Assembly (NCBI GenBank): GCA_017651315.1
Contig: JAGCDE010000015.1
Coordinates: 25,050-89,049, forward strand
Length of the DNA stretch: 64,000 bases
Source: Bacteroidaceae bacterium
GTDB taxonomy: Bacteria > Bacteroidota > Bacteroidia > Bacteroidales > Bacteroidaceae
Direction of reading: 5' to 3'
A model generated the notes under the pieces. It was not told the origin of the DNA. It did no database searches and saw nothing but the letters and a program-made list of their open reading frames with translations. Positions 35,370 through 44,108 of the stretch are shown here, in pieces (position 1 is the first letter of the stretch; each line of letters begins with the position of its first letter). Both the position numbers and the translations under genes were made by a program.

Positions 35370-36353
35370 TCATATTCTGAATGCGACGTTAAGCAGCAGG
35401 GATGACTCGGAAATCTGGTATTTCCCGTATGACAGGTCAAAGGAGAACCTCTCCATGTTAAGACCGGTTCCGATGCTTATTCCTGTCAGTCCGCGGTTCC
35501 CTTTCTCCGACATCTCCTCCCTCCGGCATAGATTGCATCCCGCAGCTACATATAAGCGGTCGGTAAGGAGTATGTCTGCACCGAATGAGAGGTGTCTCCT
35601 GAATATCTCCGCGAACCGTGGAGCGGCATCGCCGGCGAAATGGAAGTCGTCCCTGTCCCATTCTGTGAGCCTGTCCATTGTCAGGGTGAATCTGAGCGGG
35701 GCATGGGAAAGCTTCCAGGTCACGCCTGCGCTCAGGTTGAACGGGAGTTTCTGGAATGTGTTCTCAAAGGCCTTGATCTGTCCGCCCAGGTTGGCGGCTG
35801 AAAGCCCGAGCGCTATCCCTTCATCGGGTATGGAGTACAGAAGCCCCATGTCAACACCCACTGCAACTGATGTCAGCGAGCTGTATCGCGAGCAGATGAA
35901 ACTGCCCGTCACTCCGCCGCTGAGGTTGTCGGTGAGCCTGTAGGCGTATGAAATGCCTGTAGCCATGTCCTTTGCCTTGTAGGAGCCGGTTATGCTGCCG
36001 TCTGCTGCAGTCCCGGTCATCTCCCCGTAACTGACGTATCTGGCATTCAAGGCATATCCGGAACGTCCGTCGATGGGACTGCACCATTGGGCTCCGGCCA
36101 CTTTCGTGCCGGCGAACCAGGTCATGGCGTTCAGTCCTGCGACAGGTGAGGCATAGCCTGTTATGAGGGCCGGGTTGGAGAGAAAGAGCGCGGAATGGGC
36201 GTCGGGTATCGATACGGCGTTACCTCCCAGCGATGAGGCATGGGCCGATGATGGAAGCCGCATGAACTCGAAGGCAGTCTGCAGGCTCTGGCTCCTGGCC
36301 GGTAAGACACAGAGTGAAAGTGATAATATGAGGCCGAAATGTTTCTTTTTCAT
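35370..36353 (-). CDS. porQ: PorQ-type outer-membrane protein
   Basis: This 327-residue protein has a signal peptide (cut after VLPARS, about residue 21) and a beta-barrel of the PorV/PorQ (FadL-like) family. The start of the mature chain, FEFMRLPSSAHASSLGGNAVS, is characteristic. Repeated amphipathic strands run to the terminal LLLNVAFRI. In Porphyromonas PorQ is an outer-membrane part of the type IX secretion and attachment machinery. Genomes without that system also keep porQ, so presence alone is not proof. The T9SS-tagged protease at 44.1-45.7 kb adds support. A TAATTTTG box (36371-36364) lies just before the ATG. Confidence 0.9.
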   Translation of the reverse strand: MKKKHFGLILSLSLCVLPARSQSLQTAFEFMRLPSSAHASSLGGNAVSIPDAHSALFLSNPALITGYASPVAGLNAMTWFAGTKVAGAQWCSPIDGRSGYALNARYVSYGEMTGTAADGSITGSYKAKDMATGISYAYRLTDNLSGGVTGSFICSRYSSLTSVAVGVDMGLLYSIPDEGIALGLSAANLGGQIKAFENTFQKLPFNLSAGVTWKLSHAPLRFTLTMDRLTEWDRDDFHFAGDAAPRFAEIFRRHLSFGADILLTDRLYVAAGCNLCRREEMSEKGNRGLTGISIGTGLNMERFSFDLSYGKYQISESSLLLNVAFRI

Positions 36354-36363
36354 AATGACATGA

Positions 36364-36371
36364 CAAAATTA
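36364..36371 (-). promoter_or_regulatory. Possible -7 box of the porQ operon
   Basis: Leftward, TAATTTTG matches TAnnTTTG but lies only 10 bp from the ATG, which would give a nearly leaderless message. No -33 element is clear. Confidence 0.3.
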
Positions 36372-36454
36372 ATCATTTGGTTGTCAAATCGGCTTTATCA
36401 GTGCAAAAAAAACATAATATTGGAGTTTAGGTGTTTTTTGAAAGAAAAAAGTGC

Positions 36455-36462
36455 TACATTTG
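36455..36462 (+). promoter_or_regulatory. Promoter -7 box of tonB
   Basis: TACATTTG matches the consensus exactly, 49 bp before the tonB ATG, with a T-rich -33 region near 36434-36440. Confidence 0.5.
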
Positions 36463-36511
36463 CCATTGAAAGAGAGTAAATACGCAAGTAAGGAATTTAA
36501 AAACGATTAAT

Positions 36512-37198
36512 ATGGAAATCAAGAAGTCTGAACGCGCGGATCTTGAGAAGGGCAAATCAACCTCCCTGCTCATCGGTTTCGTGTTGGCGCTGTCGGTAAT
36601 ATTCGTGGCGCTGGAATGGTCCCAGAGTGAGAAAGAGGACAATTCGGAAATCTATGCGGTAGTTGACCTGCATCTTGAAGAGGAGCTTATCCCTATCACA
36701 CTTCCTGAAAAGAAGACAGTACCGCCCCCACCACAGTCAACCACACAGGCTGAGATAATAGAGATCGTGGAGGATGACGCCGATATCGAGGAGGATGTCA
36801 TAGCGTCAACCGAGGACCAGGTGGAATATGTTGATATCACGGAAGTGGAAGAGGTCATCGTAGAGGAGGAGCCTGAAGAGGAGACAATCTTCATGGTCGT
36901 TGAGGAGCAGCCGGAGTTCCCGGGTGGCCAGGCAGCTCTTATGGAGTATCTCCGTAAGAACATCAAGTATCCTGCAATCTGCCGTGAGAACAACATCCAG
37001 GGTAGGGTGCTGATACAGTTCGTCGTAAACAGGGACGGTTCCATCGTCGATCCTGAGGTCGTGAGGTCAGTTGACCCGCATCTGGACAAGGAGGCCCTTC
37101 GCGTGATATCCTCCATGCCCAAATGGAAACCAGGCCTTCAGCGTGGCAAGCCTGTACGCGTCAAGTTCACGGTGCCGGTTAACTTCAAGCTTAGCTGA
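36512..37198 (+). CDS. tonB: Energy transducer TonB
   Basis: TonB carries proton-motive energy from ExbBD to outer-membrane receptors. The 228 residues have one N-terminal membrane helix (SLLIGFVLALSVIFVALEW, 19-37), a short PPPPQ stretch (about 71-76) and an acidic, Glu/Asp/Val-rich spacer instead of the Pro-Lys rod of enteric TonB. The C-terminal domain starts at EQPEFPGGQAALMEYLRKNI (about 132-151), with YPAICRENNIQGRVLIQFVV and the final VKFTVPVNFKL. No exbB or exbD is adjacent. Confidence 0.93.
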   Translation: MEIKKSERADLEKGKSTSLLIGFVLALSVIFVALEWSQSEKEDNSEIYAVVDLHLEEELIPITLPEKKTVPPPPQSTTQAEIIEIVEDDADIEEDVIASTEDQVEYVDITEVEEVIVEEEPEEETIFMVVEEQPEFPGGQAALMEYLRKNIKYPAICRENNIQGRVLIQFVVNRDGSIVDPEVVRSVDPHLDKEALRVISSMPKWKPGLQRGKPVRVKFTVPVNFKLS

Positions 37199-37206
37199 TT
37201 GAAACC

Positions 37207-37237
37207 AAAGGAGGGGCGGAAGCCCCTTCTTCTTTAT
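37207..37237 (+). terminator. Weak terminator after tonB
   Basis: GGGGC and GCCCC form a stem around a GGAA loop, flanked by AAGGA and TTCTT, then TTCTTT. It may attenuate reading into the prenyl synthase gene. Confidence 0.45.
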
Positions 37238-37253
37238 CATTTATCAAGTCATT

Positions 37254-38231
37254 ATGTTGTATAGCCCGGATGAGATAAGAGAACGGTTCGAGACTTTCTT
37301 CCAGAGTCTTGATTATTCTCATGAGCCTGACACTCTGTATGAACCTGTCCGTTACATACTCTCTCCCGGTGGCAAGAGAATCAGGCCGGTGCTGTTGCTT
37401 CTGGCTACCGGCATGTTTTCCGATGAGATGGAGAATTCTCTGCGGGCTGCCGCGGGAATAGAGATATTGCATAATTTCAGCCTGCTTCATGATGACCTTA
37501 TGGATAATGCCGACATGCGCCGTGGCATACCAACCGTCCACAAGCGGTGGAACCGGAACTCCGCCATACTCGCAGGTGATGTCATGTCCATGATAGCACC
37601 CCGTTACCTCTCTGATATTGAGGGGAAAAACAGGAAGCAGGTCATGGATCTTGTCCTGGATACCTTCATCGGTGTTTTTGACGGGCAGCAGTATGACATG
37701 GATTTCGAGACCCGCAACGATGTCACTTCCGAAGAGTACATAGAGATGATCCGCCTGAAGACATCAATAGTACTTGCCGCATGTCTCAAGGCCGGAGCCC
37801 TTCTGGGAGGCGCTTCGGAGTCTGACGCATCTCTGCTGTACCGTTTCGGTGAGAAAGTGGGACTGGCTTTCCAGCTCCAGGATGACCTGCTTGACGTTTA
37901 CGGGGATCCCGCGGTCTTCGGGAAGAAGATAGGGGGCGATATCCTTTGCAACAAAAAGACATACCTATATATATCCGCACGCGCACGTGCGAATGCCGCC
38001 ATGCATGAGGAACTGGACCGTTGGGCTCTGTATGACGGACCCGATCCGCAGTCCAAGATTGACGGTGTGAAGGCTGTCTATGATGCCCTTCGGGTGAGGG
38101 AACAGTCCGAAAGTCTCATAGGTGCGTTGTTTGCGGAAGCTATGGCGGTCTTGGATGAGGTGAGTGCTCCAGCAGAGCGGAAAACCGTCCTGAAGGAGTA
38201 TGTAAACAGTCTGATGAACAGAGGAAAATAG
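37254..38231 (+). CDS. Polyprenyl diphosphate synthase
   Basis: This 325-residue trans-prenyltransferase elongates allylic diphosphates with IPP. It shows the first aspartate motif LLHDDLMDNADMRRG (FARM DDxxD, about 82-96) and the second LQDDLLDVYGD (SARM, about 208-218). PGGKRIRPVLLLLATG (about 38-53) and the GEKVGLAFQLQDD segment also fit. The residues before the first motif are F-S-L-L-H, which does not by itself fix product length. It could make geranylgeranyl or a longer chain for menaquinone. It continues the IPP theme of ispH but lies in a separate, rightward unit. Confidence 0.9.
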   Translation: MLYSPDEIRERFETFFQSLDYSHEPDTLYEPVRYILSPGGKRIRPVLLLLATGMFSDEMENSLRAAAGIEILHNFSLLHDDLMDNADMRRGIPTVHKRWNRNSAILAGDVMSMIAPRYLSDIEGKNRKQVMDLVLDTFIGVFDGQQYDMDFETRNDVTSEEYIEMIRLKTSIVLAACLKAGALLGGASESDASLLYRFGEKVGLAFQLQDDLLDVYGDPAVFGKKIGGDILCNKKTYLYISARARANAAMHEELDRWALYDGPDPQSKIDGVKAVYDALRVREQSESLIGALFAEAMAVLDEVSAPAERKTVLKEYVNSLMNRGK

Positions 38232-38238
38232 GAAAGGT

Positions 38239-38940
38239 ATGCCATACAGAAGACTCCCGAATACTGATAAGGCCAGGATCCGCTCCCTTTCGGCTGCGGT
38301 CGGCAAGATGAAGAACAGCTATTATTATGCACCTGTACTTAAGCCGGAGCTGTTCAACAGGGCGGAGAAGAAACTCCAGCTGTTCAGTGAGGCGGAAGAC
38401 CGGTATCTGAAGTCTCTTGAACGCCAGATCAGTTATTCGAAATCCGAACTCTACCAGACCAGGCTGAAAAATGCCAGGATGTATGTGTCCCATTTCCTTA
38501 CAGTGTTCAATCTCTGTGTTAAGAGAGGCGAAATCAAGTCATCGGACAGACTGTACTATTCCCTTGAGGAGGAGAACGGCGAGTTGCCGGACCTGTCAAG
38601 CGACATCGCCGTGATACGCTGGTGCGAAAACACGATTCAGGGTGAAAGGACAAGGACGTCAAAGGGGGGCACACCTATCTTCAACCCCACGATAGCCAAG
38701 GTTAATGTCCATTATGAGCTTTTCAAGGAGCTGTATGACAAGCAGTGTGAGATGCGTCAGCTCACAGATGAGAGCCTTACGGTTGTCTCGCTCATGAGGC
38801 CGCAGGTGGATGAGCTGATCCTTGAGGTGTGGAATTCCATCGAGGACTATTTCTCCGACCTTGAAGGTGACGCCAGGATGAAAGCCTGCAGTGACTACGG
38901 TCTGATCTATTATTACCGCAAAGGTGAGAAGGCTGATTGA
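38239..38940 (+). CDS. Conserved Bacteroidota hypothetical protein
   Basis: The family is conserved in Bacteroidales but no function is known to me. The 233 residues begin with the signature MPYRRLPNTDKARIRSL. The body is mostly helical, with NARMYVSHFLTVFNLCVKRGEI (about 73-94) and a C-terminal helix DELILEVWNSIEDYF (about 193-207). No signal peptide, membrane segment or catalytic motif is visible. It starts 7 bp after the prenyl synthase and its last 17 bases overlap the start of tatD, so the three are translated together. Confidence 0.85.
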   Translation: MPYRRLPNTDKARIRSLSAAVGKMKNSYYYAPVLKPELFNRAEKKLQLFSEAEDRYLKSLERQISYSKSELYQTRLKNARMYVSHFLTVFNLCVKRGEIKSSDRLYYSLEEENGELPDLSSDIAVIRWCENTIQGERTRTSKGGTPIFNPTIAKVNVHYELFKELYDKQCEMRQLTDESLTVVSLMRPQVDELILEVWNSIEDYFSDLEGDARMKACSDYGLIYYYRKGEKAD

Positions 38941-39718
38941 CACCCACTGCCATCTCTTTGCTGAAGAGTTCAGCCAGGATCTGCCGGAAGTGATGGAGCG
39001 CGCCTGCGGATGCGGCCTGGAATACCTTCTTCTTCCCAACATCAGCAACCGGACCGTAACGGACATGCTTCGCGTGTGCGATATGTGGCCTGACATTTGT
39101 AAACCCATGATAGGACTGCACCCTGAAGATCTGGAGGAGGATTTCCATCTGCAGCTGGATGAACTTAAACGGCTGCTTGACGCGGACAGGGGGAAGGGCG
39201 GTGCCTGCCGGTACATCGGAATAGGCGAGACAGGACTTGACCTCTACTGGGACAAAACCAGGATAAGGGATCAGATTGAATCTTTCCGCATTCAGTTAGA
39301 GTGGGCGCTTGAGTATGACCTGCCGGTATCAATACATTCCAGGGAGTCGTTCCGCCAGCTTTGTGACGTGCTCTCGGATTACAGGGGAAGAGGGCTGAGA
39401 GGGGTGTTCCATTGCTTTTCAGGGAGCCTTGAGGAGGCTGTTGAACTGCTTGGGTTCGAAGGCTTCATGCTCGGTATAGGAGGTGTGCTGACCTTCAGGA
39501 AATCGCAACTGCCGGATACGCTCGGCAGGATTCCGCTTGAGAGACTGGTTCTCGAAACGGACTCTCCATACCTGACTCCGGTACCCTTCAGGGGAAAGCG
39601 CAACGAACCCTCATATCTGACCTTCACGGCATCCAGGCTGGCACAGGTCTATGGTTGCTCCGAGGATGAGATTGCCGCCGTCACTTCGGCCAATGCGCGC
39701 ACTCTGTTCCGTCTCTGA
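38924..39718 (+). CDS. tatD: TatD family metal-dependent hydrolase
   Basis: TatD proteins are TIM-barrel 3'-5' DNases/exonucleases. The 264 residues show the HxH motif LIDTHCHLF (4-12), IGETGLDLYWD (Glu, about 98), the YDLPVSIHSR histidine (about 136), VFHCFSGS (His, about 163) and LETDSPYLTPVPFRGKRN (Asp, about 213). The start codon is GTG at 38924; the first ATG comes too late for the HxH motif. It overlaps the upstream gene by 17 bp, which suggests coupled translation. Confidence 0.93.
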   Translation: MRRLIDTHCHLFAEEFSQDLPEVMERACGCGLEYLLLPNISNRTVTDMLRVCDMWPDICKPMIGLHPEDLEEDFHLQLDELKRLLDADRGKGGACRYIGIGETGLDLYWDKTRIRDQIESFRIQLEWALEYDLPVSIHSRESFRQLCDVLSDYRGRGLRGVFHCFSGSLEEAVELLGFEGFMLGIGGVLTFRKSQLPDTLGRIPLERLVLETDSPYLTPVPFRGKRNEPSYLTFTASRLAQVYGCSEDEIAAVTSANARTLFRL

Positions 39719-39793
39719 GAGGCATTGGATACAATATCGGCATCCGTTTCGCGTTTATTCCTTTACCGGGGTCAAGGATTCCGGTATAGGAAT

Positions 39794-40951
39794 ATGAGAA
39801 AGTTCAAAGAATTCAAGCGCATCAGGACAGGACTGATAATACTTGCCATAGTCATCGCATTTATCTCCCTGTTCGTCTCTCAGTCACTTGTCAGGGACCT
39901 TTCGCGTGAGGAGCATTCCAAAATGGAGATTTTCGCCGAGGCATACCGCACCCTGAACGCTGCCGATGACGATACGGAACTGAACCTTGTCCTTGAGGTC
40001 TTCAAAGGTAACAAGACCATACCTGTGATAGTGACTGATGAGAACAGGAATATCATCAACAACACTTTCCTGAACATTGACATAAAGAAAGGTGACACAC
40101 TGGCTTATCTGACCGCTTATGCCGAAAGAATGCGCCAGGCCGGTAACTCAATCAGGATTTATCCGGAGGAGGATGACGAGGAACACTTTTATGAGGTCTG
40201 TTTTGACGAGTCGCTTCTTCTCAGCCGTCTGACAATCTATCCGTACATACAGATGGCTGTTGTGGTGCTGTTTGTGCTTATTGCCATTTTTGCGCTGCTG
40301 AGCTTCAAGAAAACTGAGCAGAACAGGGTGTGGGTGGGTCTTTCAAAGGAGACCGCACACCAGCTCGGAACTCCGATCTCCTCTCTCATGGCTTGGTCCG
40401 AGCTTCTCAGGGACAAGTATGACGACCCTCTCATAGACGAGATGGAAAAGGATGTGAAGAGGCTTGAGATGGTGGCTGAAAGGTTTTCCAAGATAGGCTC
40501 TATGCCTGAACCTGAGACAGCTGACATGGTCGGAGTCCTTGACTCGGTTATCGGCTATGTGGAGCACCGCTCTCCCAAAAGTGTGGAGTTTGTCAGGAAA
40601 TTCCCGGAACCTCCCGTTTACGCGAAAGTTAACCCGTCGCTGTTCGGTTGGGTGATTGAGAACCTGTGCAAGAATGCCGTGGATGCCATGAACGGGAAGG
40701 GCACCCTGACTCTGACCCTCTCCGAAGAGAGGAACAGTGTGACCATAGATGTGTCGGATACCGGCAAAGGCATTGCCAAAAGTTCATGGAAGAGCGTGTT
40801 TGACCCCGGGTTCACCACGAAAGAGCGCGGTTGGGGGCTGGGGCTCTCCCTGGCTCGGCGGATAGTTACCGAATACCACAAGGGGCGTATCTATGTGGCT
40901 CATTCCGAACTCGGGAAAGGCACTGTCTTCCGCATCGAGATTCCGAAGTGA
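39794..40951 (+). CDS. Sensor histidine kinase
   Basis: A 385-residue two-component sensor. Two membrane helices (GLIILAIVIAFISLFVSQSL, about 13-32, and IQMAVVVLFVLIAIFALLSF, about 156-175) enclose a periplasmic domain of about 120 residues. The H-box reads KETAHQLGTPISSL (about 193-206), a variant common in Bacteroidota kinases without a HAMP linker. The N-box is VIENLCKNAVDAM, then DTGKGIAK, the F-box FDPGFTTKERG and the G2 box GWGLGLSLARRIV. The ATG at 39794 precedes the first helix; the frame is open to 39725. No response regulator is adjacent. Confidence 0.9.
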   Translation: MRKFKEFKRIRTGLIILAIVIAFISLFVSQSLVRDLSREEHSKMEIFAEAYRTLNAADDDTELNLVLEVFKGNKTIPVIVTDENRNIINNTFLNIDIKKGDTLAYLTAYAERMRQAGNSIRIYPEEDDEEHFYEVCFDESLLLSRLTIYPYIQMAVVVLFVLIAIFALLSFKKTEQNRVWVGLSKETAHQLGTPISSLMAWSELLRDKYDDPLIDEMEKDVKRLEMVAERFSKIGSMPEPETADMVGVLDSVIGYVEHRSPKSVEFVRKFPEPPVYAKVNPSLFGWVIENLCKNAVDAMNGKGTLTLTLSEERNSVTIDVSDTGKGIAKSSWKSVFDPGFTTKERGWGLGLSLARRIVTEYHKGRIYVAHSELGKGTVFRIEIPK

Positions 40952-41016
40952 TTCTCAATCCGGAAACATAAGATCAAAAATGACTGTAATATTTTCCGTT
41001 TGAAAAAATATTGTTG

Positions 41017-41024
41017 TATCTTTG
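41017..41024 (+). promoter_or_regulatory. Promoter -7 box of yceD-rpmF
   Basis: TATCTTTG is an exact match 21 bp before the ATG at 41045. This supports that start over the open frame from 41000, which would overlap the promoter. Confidence 0.55.
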
Positions 41025-41044
41025 TGCCCCGAAAAATTTGTCAA

Positions 41045-41581
41045 ATGGGAAGACTGGATATATACAACGTTGAACTTAAAGGGCTTACTGACAAGCAGGC
41101 TTCGTATCGCTGGACTGTCGGCCAGGATTTTTTCGAGGCTGTCCAGGGAGAGGATGTCCGCAAGGGCAACGTTGATGTGGAACTTACTGTAACCAGACAG
41201 TCTGACCTGTATCATCTGGGATTCGTGCTCAAGGGTGCAGTCATCGTGACCTGTGACCGTTGCCTTGATGACATGTCCCTTGATATTGACACTGACGGGG
41301 AGATGAAGGTCAGGCTCGGAGATGACTATGCTGACGATGGTGACGTGGTGGTGGTTCCTGAGAAGGACGGCTCAATCAATGTGGCATGGTATATTTATGA
41401 ATTCATTGCCTTGGCAATTCCAATCAAGCATGTCCATGCCCCCGGCAAATGCAACAAGGGGATGATGGAGAAACTTGACGGGCATCTTATAGGTGAGGAT
41501 GAGGATTCTTCAGGTGAGTCCGAAGGCTCTGATCCAAGGTGGGACGGATTGAATGGTATGATAGAAACAGATAACGATTAA
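41045..41581 (+). CDS. yceD: DUF177 (YceD) family protein
   Basis: YceD proteins lie upstream of rpmF in most bacteria and are implicated in 23S rRNA or ribosome maturation. The 178 residues include the family block VTCDRCLDDMSLDID (CxxC, about 72-86) and VRLGDDYADDGDVVVVP, then INVAWYIYEFIALAIPIKHVHAPGKC ending in a third cysteine (about 140). The C-terminal tail is acidic (EDEDSSGESEGSD). Only 12 bp separate it from rpmF. Confidence 0.9.
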   Translation: MGRLDIYNVELKGLTDKQASYRWTVGQDFFEAVQGEDVRKGNVDVELTVTRQSDLYHLGFVLKGAVIVTCDRCLDDMSLDIDTDGEMKVRLGDDYADDGDVVVVPEKDGSINVAWYIYEFIALAIPIKHVHAPGKCNKGMMEKLDGHLIGEDEDSSGESEGSDPRWDGLNGMIETDND

Positions 41582-41593
41582 AAAGATAACAAA

Positions 41594-41782
41594 ATGGCAC
41601 ATCCTAAAAGAAGACAGTCAAATACCAGGACTGCAAAGAGAAGGACCCACGACAAGGCAGTGGCACCGACACTGGCGATCTGTCCCAATTGTGGAGCATG
41701 GCACGTTTACCACACTGTATGTGGTGAATGCGGTTATTACAGAGGCAAACTTGCAGTAGTCAAAGAGACGGCAGCCGAGTAA
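41594..41782 (+). CDS. rpmF: 50S ribosomal protein L32
   Basis: The 62-residue protein has the L32 start MAHPKRRQSNTRTAKRRTHD and a zinc ribbon formed by CPNC (about 30-33) and CGEC (about 48-51). All four cysteines are present, so this is the zinc-binding form. Confidence 0.98.
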   Translation: MAHPKRRQSNTRTAKRRTHDKAVAPTLAICPNCGAWHVYHTVCGECGYYRGKLAVVKETAAE

Positions 41783-41794
41783 TGACAAGACATG

Positions 41795-41825
41795 AAAACG
41801 CATCCTTCCAGATGCGTTTTTTTTG
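41795..41825 (+). terminator. Terminator after rpmF
   Basis: AAAACGCATC and GATGCGTTTT form a 10-bp stem with a 6-nt loop, followed by a run of eight T. Confidence 0.9.
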
Positions 41826-41842
41826 ACTCATGACCGATTATC

Positions 41843-42724
41843 ATGCACAAGGCCGGATTTGTTAATATCGTGGGCAATCCCAATGTGGGAAAATCCACGT
41901 TGATGAACCTTCTGGTGGGGGAGCATATATCCATAGCCACCTTCAAGGCCCAGACCACCCGTCACAGGATAATGGGCATAGTGAATACGGAGGAGTCGCA
42001 GATCGTCTTTTCCGATACTCCCGGGGTTCTGAAACCGAACTACAGGCTTCAGGAATCCATGCTGGCATTCTCCGAATCGGCACTTGTCGATGCGGATGTA
42101 CTTCTGTACATGACAGACGTGGTGGAAAAGGCTGACAAGAACAGCGATTTCCTTGAAAAGGTGGCAGGGATGAAGGTCCCGGTGCTGGTGATAATAAACA
42201 AGATTGACCTGACCGATCAGGAAAACCTTGAGAAGATGGTTGCTTCATGGCATGAGAAACTTCCCAACGCTGAGATAATCCCCATCTCCGCCGCGAACGG
42301 CTTCGGTGTGCGTACTATCCTCAAGAGAGTCAACGAGCTGTTGCCCGAGTCTCCTCCCTATTTCGGAAAGGACCAGCTGACAGACAAGCCTGCGCGGTTC
42401 TTCGTGTCGGAGATTGTGAGGGAGAAGATACTTCTGCATTACGACAAGGAGGTTCCGTATTCAGTGGAGGTGGCGGTTGAACAGTTCAAGGAGAACCGCA
42501 ACCGCATATTGATCAATTGTGTCATTTATGTGGAGAGAGAGTCGCAGAAGGGGATATTGATAGGACATGAGGGCCAGGCTCTGAAACGTGTCGCCATTGA
42601 GGCACGCAAGGACCTCGAGAAGTTCTTCGGCAAGAAGATTTTCATGGAGCTTTTTGTCAAGGTCGATAAGGACTGGCGCAGCTCGGTGCGTGAACTGAGG
42701 AATTTCGGATATGAACAGGGATGA
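41843..42724 (+). CDS. era: GTPase Era
   Basis: Era binds the 3' end of 16S rRNA and helps 30S assembly. The 293 residues carry G1 [12 protein letters not shown] (about 10-21), the switch ATFKAQTTRHRIMG, G3 FSDTPGV (about 58-64), G4 INKIDL (about 120-125) and G5 ISAANG. The C-terminal KH domain is VERESQKGILIGHEGQALKRV (about 232-252). It starts 18 bp past the rpmF terminator and is followed by der at 48 bp, so the two are probably one unit of ribosome-assembly GTPases. Confidence 0.98.
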   Translation: MHKAGFVNIVGNPNVGKSTLMNLLVGEHISIATFKAQTTRHRIMGIVNTEESQIVFSDTPGVLKPNYRLQESMLAFSESALVDADVLLYMTDVVEKADKNSDFLEKVAGMKVPVLVIINKIDLTDQENLEKMVASWHEKLPNAEIIPISAANGFGVRTILKRVNELLPESPPYFGKDQLTDKPARFFVSEIVREKILLHYDKEVPYSVEVAVEQFKENRNRILINCVIYVERESQKGILIGHEGQALKRVAIEARKDLEKFFGKKIFMELFVKVDKDWRSSVRELRNFGYEQG

Positions 42725-42726
42725 GA

Positions 42727-42743
42727 ATCAAGACAGATTCTGA
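42727..42743. repeat. AAGACAGATTCT motif between era and der
   Basis: AATCAAGACAGATTCTGAG resembles the right end of the element at 10.6 kb (AATCAAAACAGATTC). It may be a relic of the same family. Confidence 0.3.
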
Positions 42744-42772
42744 GCCCTTCCAATTAATCATCAGATAGAGAT

Positions 42773-44086
42773 ATGAGTAGCCTCGTAGCGATAGTAGGTC
42801 GTCCCAACGTGGGCAAATCCACACTCTTCAACCGCTTGACGCAGACACGTCAGGCCATAGTGGACGATGTGGCCGGCACCACCCGCGACCGGCAGTACGG
42901 CAAATGCGAGTGGAATGAAAGGGTGTTCTCCGTGGTCGATACGGGTGGCTGGGTAGTGAATTCCGATGACGTGTTTGAGGAGGAGATCCGCAAGCAGGTG
43001 AGGATTGCCATCGATGAAGCCGATGTGATACTGTTCCTGGTCGATATCCGTAACGGGCTGACTGACCTGGATGATGAGGTGGGCAATATCCTCCGCCGTT
43101 CATCCACTCCGGTCATTCTCGTTGCCAACAAGATGGATACATTTGACCTGCAGTACGGGGCAGCCGAGTTCTACAAGCTGGGGTTGGGCGATCCCGTAAC
43201 CGTTTCGGCGGCGAACGGAAGCGGTACGGGCGAGCTTCTTGACGAGATCCTGCGCCGTCTTCCGGCGGATAGCGGGGAGGAGACCGATGAGAACATCCCC
43301 CGTTTTGCCGTAGTGGGCAGACCGAATGCAGGCAAGAGTTCAATCGTGAACGCTTTCATAGGTGAGGAGCGGAATATCGTGACTGAGATTGCAGGCACTA
43401 CACGCGACTCTGTATATACACGGTACACCAAGTTCGGTTTTGACTTCTATCTCGTGGATACCGCAGGGATCAGGAAGAAAAACAAGGTTGAGGAGGATCT
43501 GGAGTTCTATTCCGTGATGAGGTCTATCAGGGCCATAGAGAACAGTGATGTCTGCATACTCATGCTCGATGCCACCCGTGGAATTGAGGGACAGGACCTC
43601 AACATCGTCTCCCTGATTGTGAGGAACCAGAAAGGGCTTGTGGTGGCAGTGAACAAGTGGGACCTGATTGAGGACAGGAGCGCAAAGGTGATGAAAAACT
43701 ATGAGGAGGCCATACGTTCCAGACTGGCCCCGTTCACAGATTTTCCGATAGTGTTCACTTCGGCTATTGAAAAGCAGCGCATCCTGAAGGTGCTTGAGTG
43801 CGCCAAGGAGGTTTATCTGCACAAGACGATGCGTGTGCCTACTGGCAGGCTGAATGCCGAGATGCTACCGCTCATAGAGGCTTATCCGCCACCTTCCATA
43901 AAGGGCAAATATATCAAGATAAAGTACTGTACACAGCTTCAGGGACCCAGTATCCCCTCGTTCGTGTTCTTTGCCAACCTGCCGCAGTATGTCAAGGAGC
44001 CCTACAAAAGGTTCCTTGAGAACAAGATAAGGGAGAAATGGGATTTCAGCGGAACTCCTGTCAATATCTTCATCAGACAGAAGTGA
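42773..44086 (+). CDS. der: GTPase Der (EngA)
   Basis: Der has two GTPase domains and acts in 50S assembly. The 437 residues show the first domain's G1 [14 protein letters not shown] (about 8-21), VDTGGW and NKMDTF. The second has G1 [14 protein letters not shown] (about 181-194), [19 protein letters not shown] and NKWDLI. The C-terminal KH-like domain contains [18 protein letters not shown] (about 365). The stop codon lies in the left arm of the hairpin terminator shared with the convergent protease gene. Confidence 0.98.
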   Translation: MSSLVAIVGRPNVGKSTLFNRLTQTRQAIVDDVAGTTRDRQYGKCEWNERVFSVVDTGGWVVNSDDVFEEEIRKQVRIAIDEADVILFLVDIRNGLTDLDDEVGNILRRSSTPVILVANKMDTFDLQYGAAEFYKLGLGDPVTVSAANGSGTGELLDEILRRLPADSGEETDENIPRFAVVGRPNAGKSSIVNAFIGEERNIVTEIAGTTRDSVYTRYTKFGFDFYLVDTAGIRKKNKVEEDLEFYSVMRSIRAIENSDVCILMLDATRGIEGQDLNIVSLIVRNQKGLVVAVNKWDLIEDRSAKVMKNYEEAIRSRLAPFTDFPIVFTSAIEKQRILKVLECAKEVYLHKTMRVPTGRLNAEMLPLIEAYPPPSIKGKYIKIKYCTQLQGPSIPSFVFFANLPQYVKEPYKRFLENKIREKWDFSGTPVNIFIRQK

Positions 44087-44108
44087 GGTTCAGAACCTCA
44101 CTTTTTTT
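44081..44108 (+). terminator. Terminator of der overlapping both stop codons
   Basis: AAGTGAGGTT (44081-44090) and AACCTCACTT (44094-44103) pair perfectly around a 3-nt loop and run into T. The der stop (44084-44086) is in the left arm and the stop of the opposite M6 protease (44090-44092) is at the loop. Confidence 0.85.
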
